A DNA stretch of 64,000 nucleotides from Vreelandella boliviensis LC1 (GCF_000236035.1 NZ_JH393258.1:649065-713064), one strand, 5' to 3'. Shown: positions 37,159-46,933, numbered from the stretch's first letter. Numbers and translations: made by a program. Notes: a model not told the origin generated them from the letters alone.

Positions 37159-38331
37159 TTAGAGAGGGTCCACTAGGTATTTACGCGACTCTAATAATTG
37201 GCGAACGCTCGCATAGCTTAACGGTGTTATCTGCCAACGCCCTTCGCAGTTTGAAACAATGCCTTTGCGCTGCAGGGCTAAACGAGCATTAAGTGCTTCA
37301 TGGTGTGAGAACGGCAGCACTTCCCCTAGACAGTGGTCATCCAGACCGCCATGAACCAATAACGCATGCAGCACCAGCGTGGCGATATCTCCGGTATCAG
37401 CGGCAAGTTCCGCCTCGGCGAGGGCATCTACCAGCCACAGCGCCTCTTCATCGTCTACTTTTGGCTCACGCAACCGCTCTCGCCAGTAGTGCCAAGCAAG
37501 GCCTACATGACCGCGGCAATTGGCTGCCAGGCGTTGTAGCTCTTTATTGGTGCCTTTACGTGAGGCTTCATTCTTCACTAGCTCGTGGCCATTGCCTTTC
37601 AGGTTAGCGAGTACCTGCTTACCTGTTCGCGTGCTGTAAACAGGCGGAGGCTGCCCCGAATGGGTCGCAATTTCTGCAAAATAGCGCGACAGCTGCTCGC
37701 CTTCCATCGATTGAAGGGTAAACACTGGCGCTCCATCGATACCGATCGCTCGTTGAAGGAAGGCGTAGGTCCAGCTGTCACAGCCAATCACCCCCTGCCC
37801 CAAGCGGCCACTTAAAGCGCGCTCAAGAAACTCTCGGATACCCTGAATACCCTGGGTGTGACGTAAAAAATAGCGTTCTAGAGCGGGAATGGCCCATTCT
37901 CGTTGATTGACACAACGCTCTACCCACTGAGTGCTGCCCTCGGCTATTTCGCTAAGCGTGGGCGGGGCTAAACAGGTAACATGATGCTTTTCAGCCCAAT
38001 GAGTGACCACCGAAGCATGGCCACTGAAGGGCGTGGTAATAAAGAACGTAACCGGCGCATCCTGGCCTTCTAGCTGTTGCGCTAACGCCATCGCCACGGG
38101 AGCCCAATCAATTGGCGGCACTATGTGCGCTAGCCTAACCTCGGGTAGCGCGCGTAGCTCACTCTCGTCTTTGACCTGCTGTTCAGCGTTGTTTTTACCC
38201 CCCAGCCACGTCGAAACCGAGCGCAGCGAACGTCGCCACTGGCTTGCCTGGGTCTGCTCGGGGGTACGAAATTGATCGAGCTCGACGACCGCCCACAGCG
38301 GTGCGTCAGCTGATGATGGTTGCTCCCCCAT
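37159..38331 (-). CDS. Unrecognised 390-residue protein upstream of mscS
   Basis: I do not recognise a named family. The protein is soluble, with a charged N-terminus (about 1-65), a middle region containing PVTFFITTPFSGHASVVTHW and LGQGVIGCDSWTYAFLQRA, and a C-terminal helical/winged-helix-like part (LAANCRGHVGLAWHYWRERL and HHEALNARLALQRKGIVSN). The spacing of these parts recalls AAA+/ORC-type ATPases, but the usual GKT/S P-loop is absent, so any relation is to a degenerate form; this is a guess. ATG 38331 has AGGG 8 nt upstream; a GTG ten codons earlier is possible. It probably shares an operon with mscS. Confidence 0.75.
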   Translation of the reverse strand: MGEQPSSADAPLWAVVELDQFRTPEQTQASQWRRSLRSVSTWLGGKNNAEQQVKDESELRALPEVRLAHIVPPIDWAPVAMALAQQLEGQDAPVTFFITTPFSGHASVVTHWAEKHHVTCLAPPTLSEIAEGSTQWVERCVNQREWAIPALERYFLRHTQGIQGIREFLERALSGRLGQGVIGCDSWTYAFLQRAIGIDGAPVFTLQSMEGEQLSRYFAEIATHSGQPPPVYSTRTGKQVLANLKGNGHELVKNEASRKGTNKELQRLAANCRGHVGLAWHYWRERLREPKVDDEEALWLVDALAEAELAADTGDIATLVLHALLVHGGLDDHCLGEVLPFSHHEALNARLALQRKGIVSNCEGRWQITPLSYASVRQLLESRKYLVDPL

Positions 38332-38503
38332 GACTCTATCCCTATGGCTAGCGTTAAGCACTCACTTTAGCATGACGCACCCCGGTTCTAACCTCTCAGG
38401 CGAACTTATGGTCTAAAATAAAGTCTTTATAGCCAGTAGTTAGCACACTTAACGGACTATTATTTTATTGCCTAAGCAATGGCATAAGCTAAAGGAGAAA
38501 GCG

Positions 38504-38770
38504 ATGAGTGTTGTTCACGTTAGTGAAGCAGAGCTGCACGCCAAGCTCGAGAAGTGTATTGCCGGTGAACGACTGCTGATTGAGCATGAAGGCAATCGCT
38601 TTAGCGCCAGAATCCAGCATGTCGGGTTAGTGGGCGTGAAGGTGATACCTGAATCCGAGATCAAGAACAGCCACAAAACGCCAGGGGACGTAGAAGGCGT
38701 CACGGTACCCTATGACGAGATACTGGAGCTTGAAGTGAAGGGTGTGGTCTACAGCCGATTGCCAGATTAG
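38504..38770 (+). CDS. Small hypothetical protein, unknown
   Basis: An 88-residue soluble protein starting MSVVHVSEAELHAKLEKC, with alternating beta-like segments (RLLIEHEGNRFSARIQHVG, GVKVIPESEI) suggesting a small barrel-like fold. ATG 38504 has AAGGAG at 38491-38496 with good spacing, which supports real expression. It is transcribed alone between two minus-strand genes. Function is unknown. Confidence 0.65.
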   Translation: MSVVHVSEAELHAKLEKCIAGERLLIEHEGNRFSARIQHVGLVGVKVIPESEIKNSHKTPGDVEGVTVPYDEILELEVKGVVYSRLPD

Positions 38771-38825
38771 TCGTCACTGACTAACCTTCCCACCCCTTTC
38801 TTTCAGTAATCCGACTGACCCTTCC

Positions 38826-39377
38826 CTACGCAGGCACTTGCGGGCTTTCCATAAGTGCCTCGGCAACACGCTCAAGCACCAGGGTTTCCCTATGGATGGA
38901 AATGCCCATTTTGCTAGGGCGGCGCTGAATCACACTCCGATTATGCGTCAGCGCATCTTCAAGACTCACCCAAGCAGCGGACATACCGTTGGCGACTTCA
39001 TAATCTTCAAAGCGTGTCTCGCCTAGCGTATGGCCGATCTCACAGCTAAACCAGTGTGAAGTCTGATACATCACGTCCCAGTCCGCCTTAAAGGTGGGCG
39101 CGTATTCGGTCACATAGCCGAAGTGGGAAACGATCTCGATTTGGTTTGCACCCGTCTCTTCATGAAGCTCACGATGCAAGCCAGCCTCAGGACTTTCCCC
39201 CGGATCAATCCCGCCACCGGGAAAGCTAAAATCGTCATAGCGTTCGGTATACAGCAGCAGTATTTTATCGTCACGGGTGACGATGGCTCTGGCTGCCTCA
39301 CGCTTTAATACCCGCAGCCGCTCGACATCCAGCGGCTGGGCTAAAGATTCATGCACTAAGTGAGCTAAACGTTGCAT
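38826..39377 (-). CDS. NUDIX hydrolase
   Basis: A 183-residue protein with a complete Nudix box, GGIDPGESPEAGLHRELHEETGA, matching GX5EX7REUXEEXGU, so it should hydrolyse a nucleoside diphosphate-linked compound with Mg2+. An N-terminal extension (about 1-30) precedes the catalytic domain. The substrate is unknown. The best start is ATG 39377; a start two codons earlier is possible, and no strong Shine-Dalgarno is seen. Confidence 0.88.
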   Translation of the reverse strand: MQRLAHLVHESLAQPLDVERLRVLKREAARAIVTRDDKILLLYTERYDDFSFPGGGIDPGESPEAGLHRELHEETGANQIEIVSHFGYVTEYAPTFKADWDVMYQTSHWFSCEIGHTLGETRFEDYEVANGMSAAWVSLEDALTHNRSVIQRRPSKMGISIHRETLVLERVAEALMESPQVPA

Positions 39378-39423
39378 AAGCACCGTATTTAAATGAGTAA
39401 GTAAATTGGTTAATGGCTAGATG

Positions 39424-39456
39424 AAAAAAGCGGCCATTCTACCCGAATGGCCGCTT
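39424..39456 (-). terminator. Rho-independent terminator after the MDR oxidoreductase gene
   Basis: AAGCGGCCATTC (39428-39439) and GAATGGCCGCTT (39445-39456) form a perfect 12-bp stem with a 5-nt loop. On the minus strand it runs into TTTTTT (39424-39429), 30 bp after the stop of the gene at 39486. Confidence 0.9.
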
Positions 39457-39485
39457 AACGTCAGGCTGCTGATTGCATGAAAAGC

Positions 39486-40493
39486 TTACATGGTCAGGCA
39501 AATTTTGCCGAAGTGCTGGCCAGACTCCTGATGGCGGAAAGCGTCGGCTATCTCGGCAAGCGGAAATTCACGGTCAATGATCGGATGCATATCGAATGTT
39601 TCCAGCGCACGGATCATCTCGATCTGCTGGCGACGACTGCCCACAATCAAGCCTTTCAAACTCGCCTGCTTAGCCATTAATTTAGCCGTGGGTATTTCAC
39701 CTTCGCGGCCGGTGAGGATACCAATCAAGGCGATATGCCCACCGATTTTGATCGCATCAAAGGATTGCGGCAACGTACCCGGCCCGCCCACTTCGACGAT
39801 ATGATCAACGCCTTCTCCATTGGTAAGCTCTTTAACTCGCTTACCCCAATCAGGCGTCTCTTTATAATTAATAGTGTGCTCGGCGCCCATCTCACGCAGA
39901 CGCGCCAGCTTTTCGTTAGAGGAAGAAGTAGCGATTACCCGCGCGCCCATTAGGCGAGCAAACTGCAGGGCAAAAATGGATACCCCACCGGTGCCCAGCA
40001 CCAGCACGCTATCGCCCGCTTTAATGCCACCATCGACGACCAGCGCCCGCCAAGCGGTTAAGCCAGCGGTGGTTAAGGTAGCGGATTCCGCGTGGCTGTA
40101 GCCCTTGGGCTGATGGGTAAACCACTCAACGGGGCGGACCACCTGCTCGAGGGCGTAGCCATCCACGCCGTCGCCCGGCGTAGTGCGAAAATCACCCACT
40201 CTGGCGGGGCCTTCCAGCCAATGCGGGAAGAAGGTCGAAACCACATGGTCGCCCACCGCGAATTCGCTAACACCTTCGCCGACGGCTTCAACAACGCCCG
40301 CGCCGTCCGACATGGGTATACGCCCATCGTCGGTGGGAATCATTCCCGCCACCACGGCGTAGTCATGAAAATTCAGCGAACTGGCGTGCAGGCGTACTTT
40401 AATTTGGCCTGGGCCAGGCTCGCCTGGGGCCGCTAGTTCAACGACTTCTAGCTTGTCTAAACCGCCGGGCTTTCGAAGCTGAATGGCTTGCAT
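39486..40493 (-). CDS. Zinc-type MDR oxidoreductase, NAD(P)-dependent
   Basis: A 335-residue medium-chain dehydrogenase/reductase with the GroES-like N-terminal domain (SSLNFHDYAVVAGMIP, GAGVVEAVGEGVSEFAVGDHV) and a nucleotide-binding domain (VLVLGTGGVSIFALQFARLMGARVIAT). The catalytic zinc ligands of classical alcohol dehydrogenases are not evident (SSLNFHD replaces the usual Cys position), so it is probably a quinone oxidoreductase-like member. ATG 40493 has AGGAGG 5 nt upstream. Confidence 0.85.
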   Translation of the reverse strand: MQAIQLRKPGGLDKLEVVELAAPGEPGPGQIKVRLHASSLNFHDYAVVAGMIPTDDGRIPMSDGAGVVEAVGEGVSEFAVGDHVVSTFFPHWLEGPARVGDFRTTPGDGVDGYALEQVVRPVEWFTHQPKGYSHAESATLTTAGLTAWRALVVDGGIKAGDSVLVLGTGGVSIFALQFARLMGARVIATSSSNEKLARLREMGAEHTINYKETPDWGKRVKELTNGEGVDHIVEVGGPGTLPQSFDAIKIGGHIALIGILTGREGEIPTAKLMAKQASLKGLIVGSRRQQIEMIRALETFDMHPIIDREFPLAEIADAFRHQESGQHFGKICLTM

Positions 40494-40536
40494 CACTACC
40501 TCCTATTGAACGCATGTCGTTAAAAAAACGACTGGT

Positions 40537-42435
40537 CTAATTTGAGATGAGGGCACTATCTTCGAGATCAAGGTCGTGACCTAAAAAACCACCCGACTGA
40601 CGCTGCCAAAGGCTGGAATAGATACCCCCTTTTGCCAGTAACTCCTGATGGGTACCGGTTTCGACGATGCGCCCTTCATCTACCACAATCAGTCGGTCGA
40701 GCATGGCGATGGTGGAGAGACGGTGGGCAATGGCAATCACCGTTTTACCTTCCATCAGCGTATCTAGCTGCTCTTGAATGGCGGCTTCCACTTCTGAGTC
40801 CAGCGCCGAGGTGGCCTCATCCAGCACCAGAATCGGGGCATTTTTGAGCAGCACTCGAGCTATCGCGATCCGCTGACGCTGCCCGCCGGAAAGCTTAACA
40901 CCGCGCTCGCCCACATGGGCATCCAGGCCGCGGCGCCCTTTCGGGTCAACCAGGTCATTGATAAAGGTATCGGCGTGGGCGCGGCACACCGCCTGCCACA
41001 CGTCTTCGTCGCTGGCGTGGGGGCTGCCATAACGAATGTTGTCGCGCAGCGAACGGTGCAACAGCGAGGTGTCTTGGGTCACCATGCCAATCTGGTGTCG
41101 CAGGGAGGTTTGGGTAACATCGGCAATGTTCTGTCCATCAATCAGAATACGCCCACCCTGCACGTCGTAAAAACGCAGTAGCAGGTTGGCAAGAGTCGAT
41201 TTACCCGCCCCTGAACGTCCTATCAAACCGATTTTTTCACCGGGAGCGATGGTTAGGTTCAAGCCATCAAACACGGTTTTGTTTTCGCCCTTGGCCTGCT
41301 CGTAACCAAACCGCATGGCGTCAAAATGAATTTCCCCTTGGGGCACCTCCAACGGCAGAGCGCCTGGGGCGTCACGCACAGTAGGCTGCCGGGCAATGGT
41401 ATTCATGCCATCCTGTACGGTGCCGATATTCTCAAACAGCCCGGCGACTTCCCACAAAATCCAGTCGGACATAAAGCGAATACGCATAACCAAGGCAATG
41501 GCGATCGCCAGCACGCCCAGCGAAATCGCTTCTGTGTACCAGGCGCTTATGGCCATGGCCGCTGTGCCTATCAACAGCGCGGTATTCAGCAGCGTAAGGC
41601 CCACACTCATGATGGTCACCAACCGCATCTGGCGATGCACAGTGACCATAAAGCCTTCCATGGCGTCCTTGGCATAACGCTGCTCGCGCTCGGTGTCAGC
41701 AAACAGCTTGATGGTTTGGATATTGCTGTAGCTGTCCACCACGCGGCCGGTCATCTGGGCACGGGCATCAGCCTGGGCCATGGAGACATCGCGCAGGCGC
41801 GGCACGAAGTAGCGCATAATCGCCAGATAGCCCACTAACCAGAGCCCCAACGGGATAAGTAGCAACAGATCCGCCCGGCCCAACAAATAGGCCGCGCCGG
41901 TAAAGTAGACGATAGCGTAGACCAGCAGATCCATCACCTTGGTGACGGTTTCACGAATCGCCAGCGCCGTTTGCATCACTTTTTGCGATACCCGCCCAGC
42001 AAACTCATCCTGATAAAACGCCAGGCTTTGGCTAAGCATATGGCGGTGGGATAGCCAGCGGCCAATCATCGGGTAGTTACCGAAAATACTCTGATGGGTG
42101 ACCAGCGACTGCAACAACACCAGCAGAGGCAAACCGACCAGCATCAACAACCCCAGGCCAGCAAGCCAGAGTCCATTTTCCGACCAAAAGCCCACCCGTT
42201 CAACGTTGCCCAGCCAATCAACCAGTTGACCCATGTAGCTAAAGAAAACCACTTCAGCCGCCGATACCAGCGCCGTGAACAGCGTCATTAGCAGCAACAG
42301 CGGCAGCATCGGACGGGAAAAGTGCACAATAAACGGCATTAAGCCCTTAGGCGGCGTTTCAACCTCGCCTTCCGGGTAGGGGTTAACCCGCGTTTCGAAG
42401 TAACGAAATAACGGCTGTAAAACACGCGATAGCAT
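40537..42435 (-). CDS. ABC exporter half-transporter (fused permease and ATPase)
   Basis: A 632-residue protein with a six-helix permease domain (about 30-330) and a C-terminal ATPase. Walker A GRSGAGKST is near residue 405, followed by the signature LSGGQRQRIAIARVLL, Walker B ILVLDEATSALD and the switch His in IAHRLSTI. It is of the MsbA/multidrug type and should function as a homodimer; the substrate is unknown. AAGGAAACC precedes the ATG. A 43-bp gap separates it from the MDR gene downstream. Confidence 0.92.
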   Translation of the reverse strand: MLSRVLQPLFRYFETRVNPYPEGEVETPPKGLMPFIVHFSRPMLPLLLLMTLFTALVSAAEVVFFSYMGQLVDWLGNVERVGFWSENGLWLAGLGLLMLVGLPLLVLLQSLVTHQSIFGNYPMIGRWLSHRHMLSQSLAFYQDEFAGRVSQKVMQTALAIRETVTKVMDLLVYAIVYFTGAAYLLGRADLLLLIPLGLWLVGYLAIMRYFVPRLRDVSMAQADARAQMTGRVVDSYSNIQTIKLFADTEREQRYAKDAMEGFMVTVHRQMRLVTIMSVGLTLLNTALLIGTAAMAISAWYTEAISLGVLAIAIALVMRIRFMSDWILWEVAGLFENIGTVQDGMNTIARQPTVRDAPGALPLEVPQGEIHFDAMRFGYEQAKGENKTVFDGLNLTIAPGEKIGLIGRSGAGKSTLANLLLRFYDVQGGRILIDGQNIADVTQTSLRHQIGMVTQDTSLLHRSLRDNIRYGSPHASDEDVWQAVCRAHADTFINDLVDPKGRRGLDAHVGERGVKLSGGQRQRIAIARVLLKNAPILVLDEATSALDSEVEAAIQEQLDTLMEGKTVIAIAHRLSTIAMLDRLIVVDEGRIVETGTHQELLAKGGIYSSLWQRQSGGFLGHDLDLEDSALISN

Positions 42436-42524
42436 GAGGTTTCCTTACGTTACTGGCGTTGGTATTGACGGTCTTTAATTTGTTATGCGTGAGTGTGGAG
42501 AGTGTAGATGTCGTTGAAATGTCA

Positions 42525-43571
42525 TTAAGAATTGGAGTGGCGCAGCAGCCAGCGTGCCCAGAACGGCGCAATAATCATCAGCGTAACCATGCGCAGCAGG
42601 TGGTGAAAGGCAACAAACACCGGGTCAATATTTAGCGCGACGGCCAAAATAGCCATTTCGCCAATGCCCCCAGGCGCCAGCGCCAGCAGCGCCACGTCGC
42701 GACCTACCCCTAGCAGTTGGTGAATCAGCTCGGCAAATAGTGCCAGTACCAGCAACGCTAACAACGTCGCCACGCCGGACTGCCATAAATAGCGGCCAAA
42801 AAGCTTGCGCGTCATGCCCTGAAAGCGCGAGCCGATGGCGCTGCCCAGTACCCATAGCATCAGGTTCATTCCCCACTCTGGGAGAGCGAGACTGGCAATA
42901 TCAATACCGGATAATAAAGCAGCAAATAGCAGTGGTGCCAGCAGTGCGGAACTGGGAATTCGCAGCCAGCGACCTATCGGCAATAGCAGCGGGATCATCA
43001 ATAGCATCCAGCCGTGTTCAAAGCTGCTGTGAACAGGGCCGATCCCGTCACCGCCGCCCTCATAGGCCCAAAATAGCGGCGGCAAAAAAAGAATCACTAA
43101 AATGATGCGAAGCGACTGCGCGACCGCTATGCGCTGGGGGTCGCCACCGCACTTCTCACCTAGCATGATCATCGCTGTCATCGCGCCAGGAGAGGCGCCA
43201 AACCAAGCGCTAACCGGATCAAACCCGCAGCGTCGATACCAGGCGGCGGCTACAGCGGTGGAGGCCGCCACCCCCAGCAACAGTAGCGCGGCGGAAACAG
43301 GCCAATCCACTACGCGGTGCGCCAACTGCGGCGTCACCTGACTACCCAGCACCATGCCCATCACCGCTAAAAAAACATTACGCAGTGGCTCAGGCACCGA
43401 AACCTTAACGCCTTGAGAAGAGGCCAGCAGATTGGCAATCAGCGGGCCAAGCATCCAGGCAAGGGGTAAACCGGTCAGTTGAAATAACGTACCGCCGGCG
43501 GCGCCAACGGTTAGCGATATTGCCAGCGCTTTTGCGCTCCCTGCCGACACTCCCTTTATGCTGCCCCTCAC
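42525..43571 (-). CDS. AbrB family membrane protein
   Basis: A 348-residue protein with about ten membrane helices in two repeats, of the AbrB/YkrA-like family once linked by name to ammonia monooxygenase. Telling parts are LTGLPLAWMLGPLIANLLAS and GASPGAMTAMIMLGEKCGGDPQRIAVAQSLR, then LALAPGGIGEMAILAVALNIDPVFVAFHHLLRM in the second repeat. The transport substrate is not established. The start is GTG 43571 with GAGGAG upstream. Confidence 0.85.
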   Translation of the reverse strand: MRGSIKGVSAGSAKALAISLTVGAAGGTLFQLTGLPLAWMLGPLIANLLASSQGVKVSVPEPLRNVFLAVMGMVLGSQVTPQLAHRVVDWPVSAALLLLGVAASTAVAAAWYRRCGFDPVSAWFGASPGAMTAMIMLGEKCGGDPQRIAVAQSLRIILVILFLPPLFWAYEGGGDGIGPVHSSFEHGWMLLMIPLLLPIGRWLRIPSSALLAPLLFAALLSGIDIASLALPEWGMNLMLWVLGSAIGSRFQGMTRKLFGRYLWQSGVATLLALLVLALFAELIHQLLGVGRDVALLALAPGGIGEMAILAVALNIDPVFVAFHHLLRMVTLMIIAPFWARWLLRHSNS

Positions 43572-43705
43572 GCGTGCTCCTCGCCTTAGCCATGTTGTTG
43601 AGTGGCAGTACTGCTAATAACAGAACTGCCGATAACAGTTAACATGCTAAGAATATCGATTTACGGCGCCTATGGCTATCGATCGGGGCTATCACCAAGG
43701 TTGTT

Positions 43706-44581
43706 TCAGTAAGGCTGGGGAATCTCGCCATCGTCGTCTTCATCGCGCATGCGCGCCAAGCGATCGGCCTCTTCCTCTTTGGCATCGTCGATCACTTCCA
43801 TCAACTCATCGACGTTGGCAATGTGGGTGTCGGCATCGAAGTGGCCGGTGAGCTTGCTATCCGGATGCAGTTCGCCCGACTCATAAAGCGCCCACATCTC
43901 TCTGCCATACTCGGTATTCAGAATCTCCGGCGCGAACTGGCCGAAGTAGTTGCGCATGTTATCCACATCGCGATACAGCATGGCGGCCGCGCTGTTATTA
44001 CCGGCGGCGTCAACGGCCTGGGGCAGATCGATAATAACCGGGCCGGAGGCATCGACCAGCACGTTGAATTCCGACAAATCACCGTGAATCAGACCCGCGC
44101 AGAGCATTTTAACCACGTCCTGAATGACTTTGGCGTAATAGGTGACGGCTTGCTCTGGCGTTAGCGTCACTTCGTCCAAGCGCGGCGCTACGTTACCCTC
44201 GGCGTCACTGATCATCTCCATCAGCAATACACCATCAACAAAGCCATGGGGCTCGGGCACCCGTACGCCTGCCGAGGCAAGGCGGTAGAGCGCATCGACT
44301 TCGGCGTTGAGCCATGCCTGCTCCTGCTCTTTTTGACCGTAACGGGTTTTTTTGGCCATCGCACGTGAACGGCGGCTATTGCGCTCTTTACGCCCTTCTT
44401 GATATTGAACGGCCTGTTTAAAGCTGCGCTGTTTGGCCTCTTTAAACACCTTGGCACAGCGCACTTCCTCACCGCAGCGCACCACGTAGACCTGCGCTTC
44501 TTTACCACTCATTAACTGCACCAGCACCTCGTCGATCATTCCATCATCGACCAAGGGTTGTAATCGCTTAGGGATTTTCAT
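43706..44581 (-). CDS. PA4780-type RIO1-like serine protein kinase
   Basis: A 291-residue protein kinase with the RIO-like catalytic motifs IHGDLSEFNVLVD and VIIDLPQAVD, the ATP-anchoring SGKEAQVYVVRCG loop near the N-terminus and a basic insert (QEGRKERNSRRSRAM). The C-terminus is strongly acidic. Bacterial RIO1 kinases of this type are often next to RNA helicase or ribosome genes, as here, where dbpA is upstream with 33 bp spacing. The target is unknown. Confidence 0.9.
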   Translation of the reverse strand: MKIPKRLQPLVDDGMIDEVLVQLMSGKEAQVYVVRCGEEVRCAKVFKEAKQRSFKQAVQYQEGRKERNSRRSRAMAKKTRYGQKEQEQAWLNAEVDALYRLASAGVRVPEPHGFVDGVLLMEMISDAEGNVAPRLDEVTLTPEQAVTYYAKVIQDVVKMLCAGLIHGDLSEFNVLVDASGPVIIDLPQAVDAAGNNSAAAMLYRDVDNMRNYFGQFAPEILNTEYGREMWALYESGELHPDSKLTGHFDADTHIANVDELMEVIDDAKEEEADRLARMRDEDDDGEIPQPY

Positions 44582-44614
44582 GGTTAGCTGCGTCGGCTCC
44601 TCTTTGGTACGCGT

Positions 44615-46012
44615 TCAATAACGGATACGGCGAACACGGAAAGCACGCCCTTTTAATTTATCACGCTCAAGTTTGGCCTGAGCTTGTTGAATCACATCGC
44701 GCTCAACAGCCACATAGGCACTGCGCGCGAGCACTTTAATTTTACCCACTTGATCACCGTGCAACCCGCCTTCACTGGTCAGTGCGCCAAGAATGTCACC
44801 AGGACGCAGCTTGTCTTTCTTGCCACCGGCTAGCTGCAACGTCGCCATTAGCGGCTCAAACGGTACCGAATGCTGAGGTTTAGGCAAGGGTTCAGTGGCA
44901 ATAGGCTGCTCCAGCAACCCTTCCAGCCGTTCCAGCCGATAACTCTCTTTAGGGGTCACCAGTGTGCAGGCTATGCCACTGGCCCCAGCACGCCCGGTAC
45001 GCCCTACCCGGTGCACGTGAACATCAAGCTCGCGGGCAATTTGGTAGTTAAACACGGCGTCCAACTGGGCGATATCCAAGCCACGGGCAGCAACGTCCGT
45101 GGCCACCAAAATAGATGCACTCTGGTTAGAGAACAGAATCAGAATACGGTCGCGGTCTTTCTGCTCTAAATCGCCATTGAGCGCTACCGCGCTAAACCCG
45201 GCATCGGTTAGTTGCTCTGCTACTGCCTGGGTCTCGCGCTTGGTGTTGCAGAATACCACGCTGGTCGCGGGCCGATAGACCAGCAGCAGTTGGCGCAGGG
45301 CGTCGAACCGCGCTTCTTCATTGGCGACGCTATAAAAGTGCTGTTGAATCGTGCTGGCATCGTGAACCTCAGCGATTTTGACCATCACCGGTTCACGCAT
45401 AATGCCACGGGTCATCTCGGTTAGGCCGCCAGATGCATGCTCATCCGGAAAAGTGGCGCTGAACAGTAGCGTTTGGCGGTCAGTGGGGGTATCGGCAATG
45501 ATGTCATCAATGGTCGCTTGGAAGCCCATATCCAGCATGCGATCCGCTTCATCCAACACCAGTATCGAGAGTGAATCCAGGGTGAGCGAGCCTTTACGCA
45601 AATGCTCGTCAATACGCCCTGGTGTACCCACGACAATATGTGCCCCGTGCTCTAAAGAGCCGAGCTGCGGGCCAAAGGGCGCACCGCCGCAGAGGGTGAG
45701 TATTTTTACATTGGCCATGCCACGAGCTAAACGGCGCAGCTCTTCAGCCACCTGGTCAGCGAGCTCCCGGGTGGGGCACAGCACCAAGCCTTGCACTGCG
45801 AAGCTCTCTACTTTCAGTTTAGCCAGCAGTGCCAAACCAAACGCTGCGGTTTTACCTGAACCGGTTTTCGCCTGCGCCAGCACATCGCGCCCGGCCAGCA
45901 TCGGCGGCAGGCTTTCCGCCTGCACCGGCGACATTTCGTGGTAGCCAAGGGACGCAAGGTTGCTCAGCAGAGCTTTTGGCAACGCTAACGAGGAGAAAGA
46001 GGAGTCAGACAC
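44615..46012 (-). CDS. dbpA: ATP-dependent RNA helicase DbpA
   Basis: A 465-residue DEAD-box helicase acting in late 50S assembly through helix 92 of 23S rRNA. Motifs are the Q-motif (LGYHEMSPVQ), AQAKTGSGKTAAFG, PTRELADQ, DEADRMLDMGF, SAT, VATDVAARGLDI and HRVGRTGRAG. The C-terminal RNA-recognition domain typical of DbpA follows (GGKKDKLRPGDILGALTSEGGL). GTG 46012 with AAGG 7 nt upstream fits the family start; ATG 46048 lacks a ribosome site. A RIO1-like kinase gene follows. Confidence 0.93.
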   Translation of the reverse strand: MSDSSFSSLALPKALLSNLASLGYHEMSPVQAESLPPMLAGRDVLAQAKTGSGKTAAFGLALLAKLKVESFAVQGLVLCPTRELADQVAEELRRLARGMANVKILTLCGGAPFGPQLGSLEHGAHIVVGTPGRIDEHLRKGSLTLDSLSILVLDEADRMLDMGFQATIDDIIADTPTDRQTLLFSATFPDEHASGGLTEMTRGIMREPVMVKIAEVHDASTIQQHFYSVANEEARFDALRQLLLVYRPATSVVFCNTKRETQAVAEQLTDAGFSAVALNGDLEQKDRDRILILFSNQSASILVATDVAARGLDIAQLDAVFNYQIARELDVHVHRVGRTGRAGASGIACTLVTPKESYRLERLEGLLEQPIATEPLPKPQHSVPFEPLMATLQLAGGKKDKLRPGDILGALTSEGGLHGDQVGKIKVLARSAYVAVERDVIQQAQAKLERDKLKGRAFRVRRIRY

Positions 46013-46149
46013 GATATTACCTTGCTTGGGCCACAGGTAGGTGGCCATCGAAAAAAACAGCGCACGCTAGCGAAAGGGCAAACGACACGCGCAAATATTA
46101 CCGCACCATACCAGAAAGTACCCTGGGCTGCGCCGCCATCACTTCGACA

Positions 46150-46617
46150 TCAGGTGGCCAGGGGTACAAAAGTAGCCTGACTCAGCGTGGCTAAATCCCC
46201 AGGCGCTAGCTCAATCTCAAGCCCCCGGCGGCCGGCGCTCACATAGATACTGGCAAAATTTTCGGCAGAATGATCAATAAAAGTGGCTAAGCGCTTTTTC
46301 TGCCCCAGCGGGCTAACGCCCCCCAGCACATAACCGGTAGTGCGCTCCACTTCCGACGGTTCCGCCATGGTCGCTTTCTTCGCTCCTGCAGCTTTGGCTA
46401 TCTGCTTTAACCCCAGTTGGCCATTCACCGGCACAATGCCTACCGCCAGCTGTTTGCTATCCAGCTTTACCACTAAGGTTTTAAATACCTGCTCAACCGC
46501 TACGCCCAGTTTTTCAGCCGCTTCCAATCCATAGGACTGCGCGGACGCATCGTGATCGTACTCATGGATTTGAAAAGCAATGCCTGCGTGTTTTGCACTA
46601 TTAATAGCCGGTGTCAT
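46150..46617 (-). CDS. ybaK: YbaK/EbsC-type Cys-tRNA(Pro) deacylase
   Basis: A 155-residue YbaK-domain protein that hydrolyses Cys-tRNA(Pro) formed by misacylation. Family parts are YGLEAAEKLGVAVEQVFKTLVVKLD with the conserved Lys, the GIVPVNGQLGLKQIAKAAGAKKATM segment and the GGVSPLGQKKRLATFID loop. The length is normal. It is divergent from a small DUF3008 gene. Confidence 0.93.
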   Translation of the reverse strand: MTPAINSAKHAGIAFQIHEYDHDASAQSYGLEAAEKLGVAVEQVFKTLVVKLDSKQLAVGIVPVNGQLGLKQIAKAAGAKKATMAEPSEVERTTGYVLGGVSPLGQKKRLATFIDHSAENFASIYVSAGRRGLEIELAPGDLATLSQATFVPLAT

Positions 46618-46714
46618 GAAATTCTCTTAGTCAGCCAATATGGAAACATCACTACCCACTGCTAGGTTTAATAACGTGCCCAAGTTAAGGAAGTCAACTG
46701 ACAGGAGTCTTAAA

Positions 46715-46903
46715 ATGAAAGCCACTTCAAAAGCACAGCAGAAAGCCGCTGGTGCGGCACTTTCCGCCAAGCGCGGTGACACCCAACCCAGCGAGCTGGT
46801 AGGCGCCTCTAAGGAGATGTACGACTCGATGAGTGCAGATGAGCTAGAGGAAATGGCGGGCACAAAGCGCAAAGGCAAGCCGCAGAAAAAGGAAAACGAT
46901 TAG
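46715..46903 (+). CDS. DUF3008 family small protein
   Basis: A 62-residue lysine- and serine-rich protein (MKATSKAQQKAAGAALSAKRG...MYDSMSADELEEMAGTKRKGKP) matching the DUF3008 family from memory. ATG 46715 has AGGAG at 46703-46707. Such small basic proteins often accumulate in stress or stationary phase, but the function is unknown. The open frame reaches back to 46640 without support. Confidence 0.8.
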   Translation: MKATSKAQQKAAGAALSAKRGDTQPSELVGASKEMYDSMSADELEEMAGTKRKGKPQKKEND

Positions 46904-46933
46904 ACTTGTCGACGCTTCATGCTTTTCGCGGCT

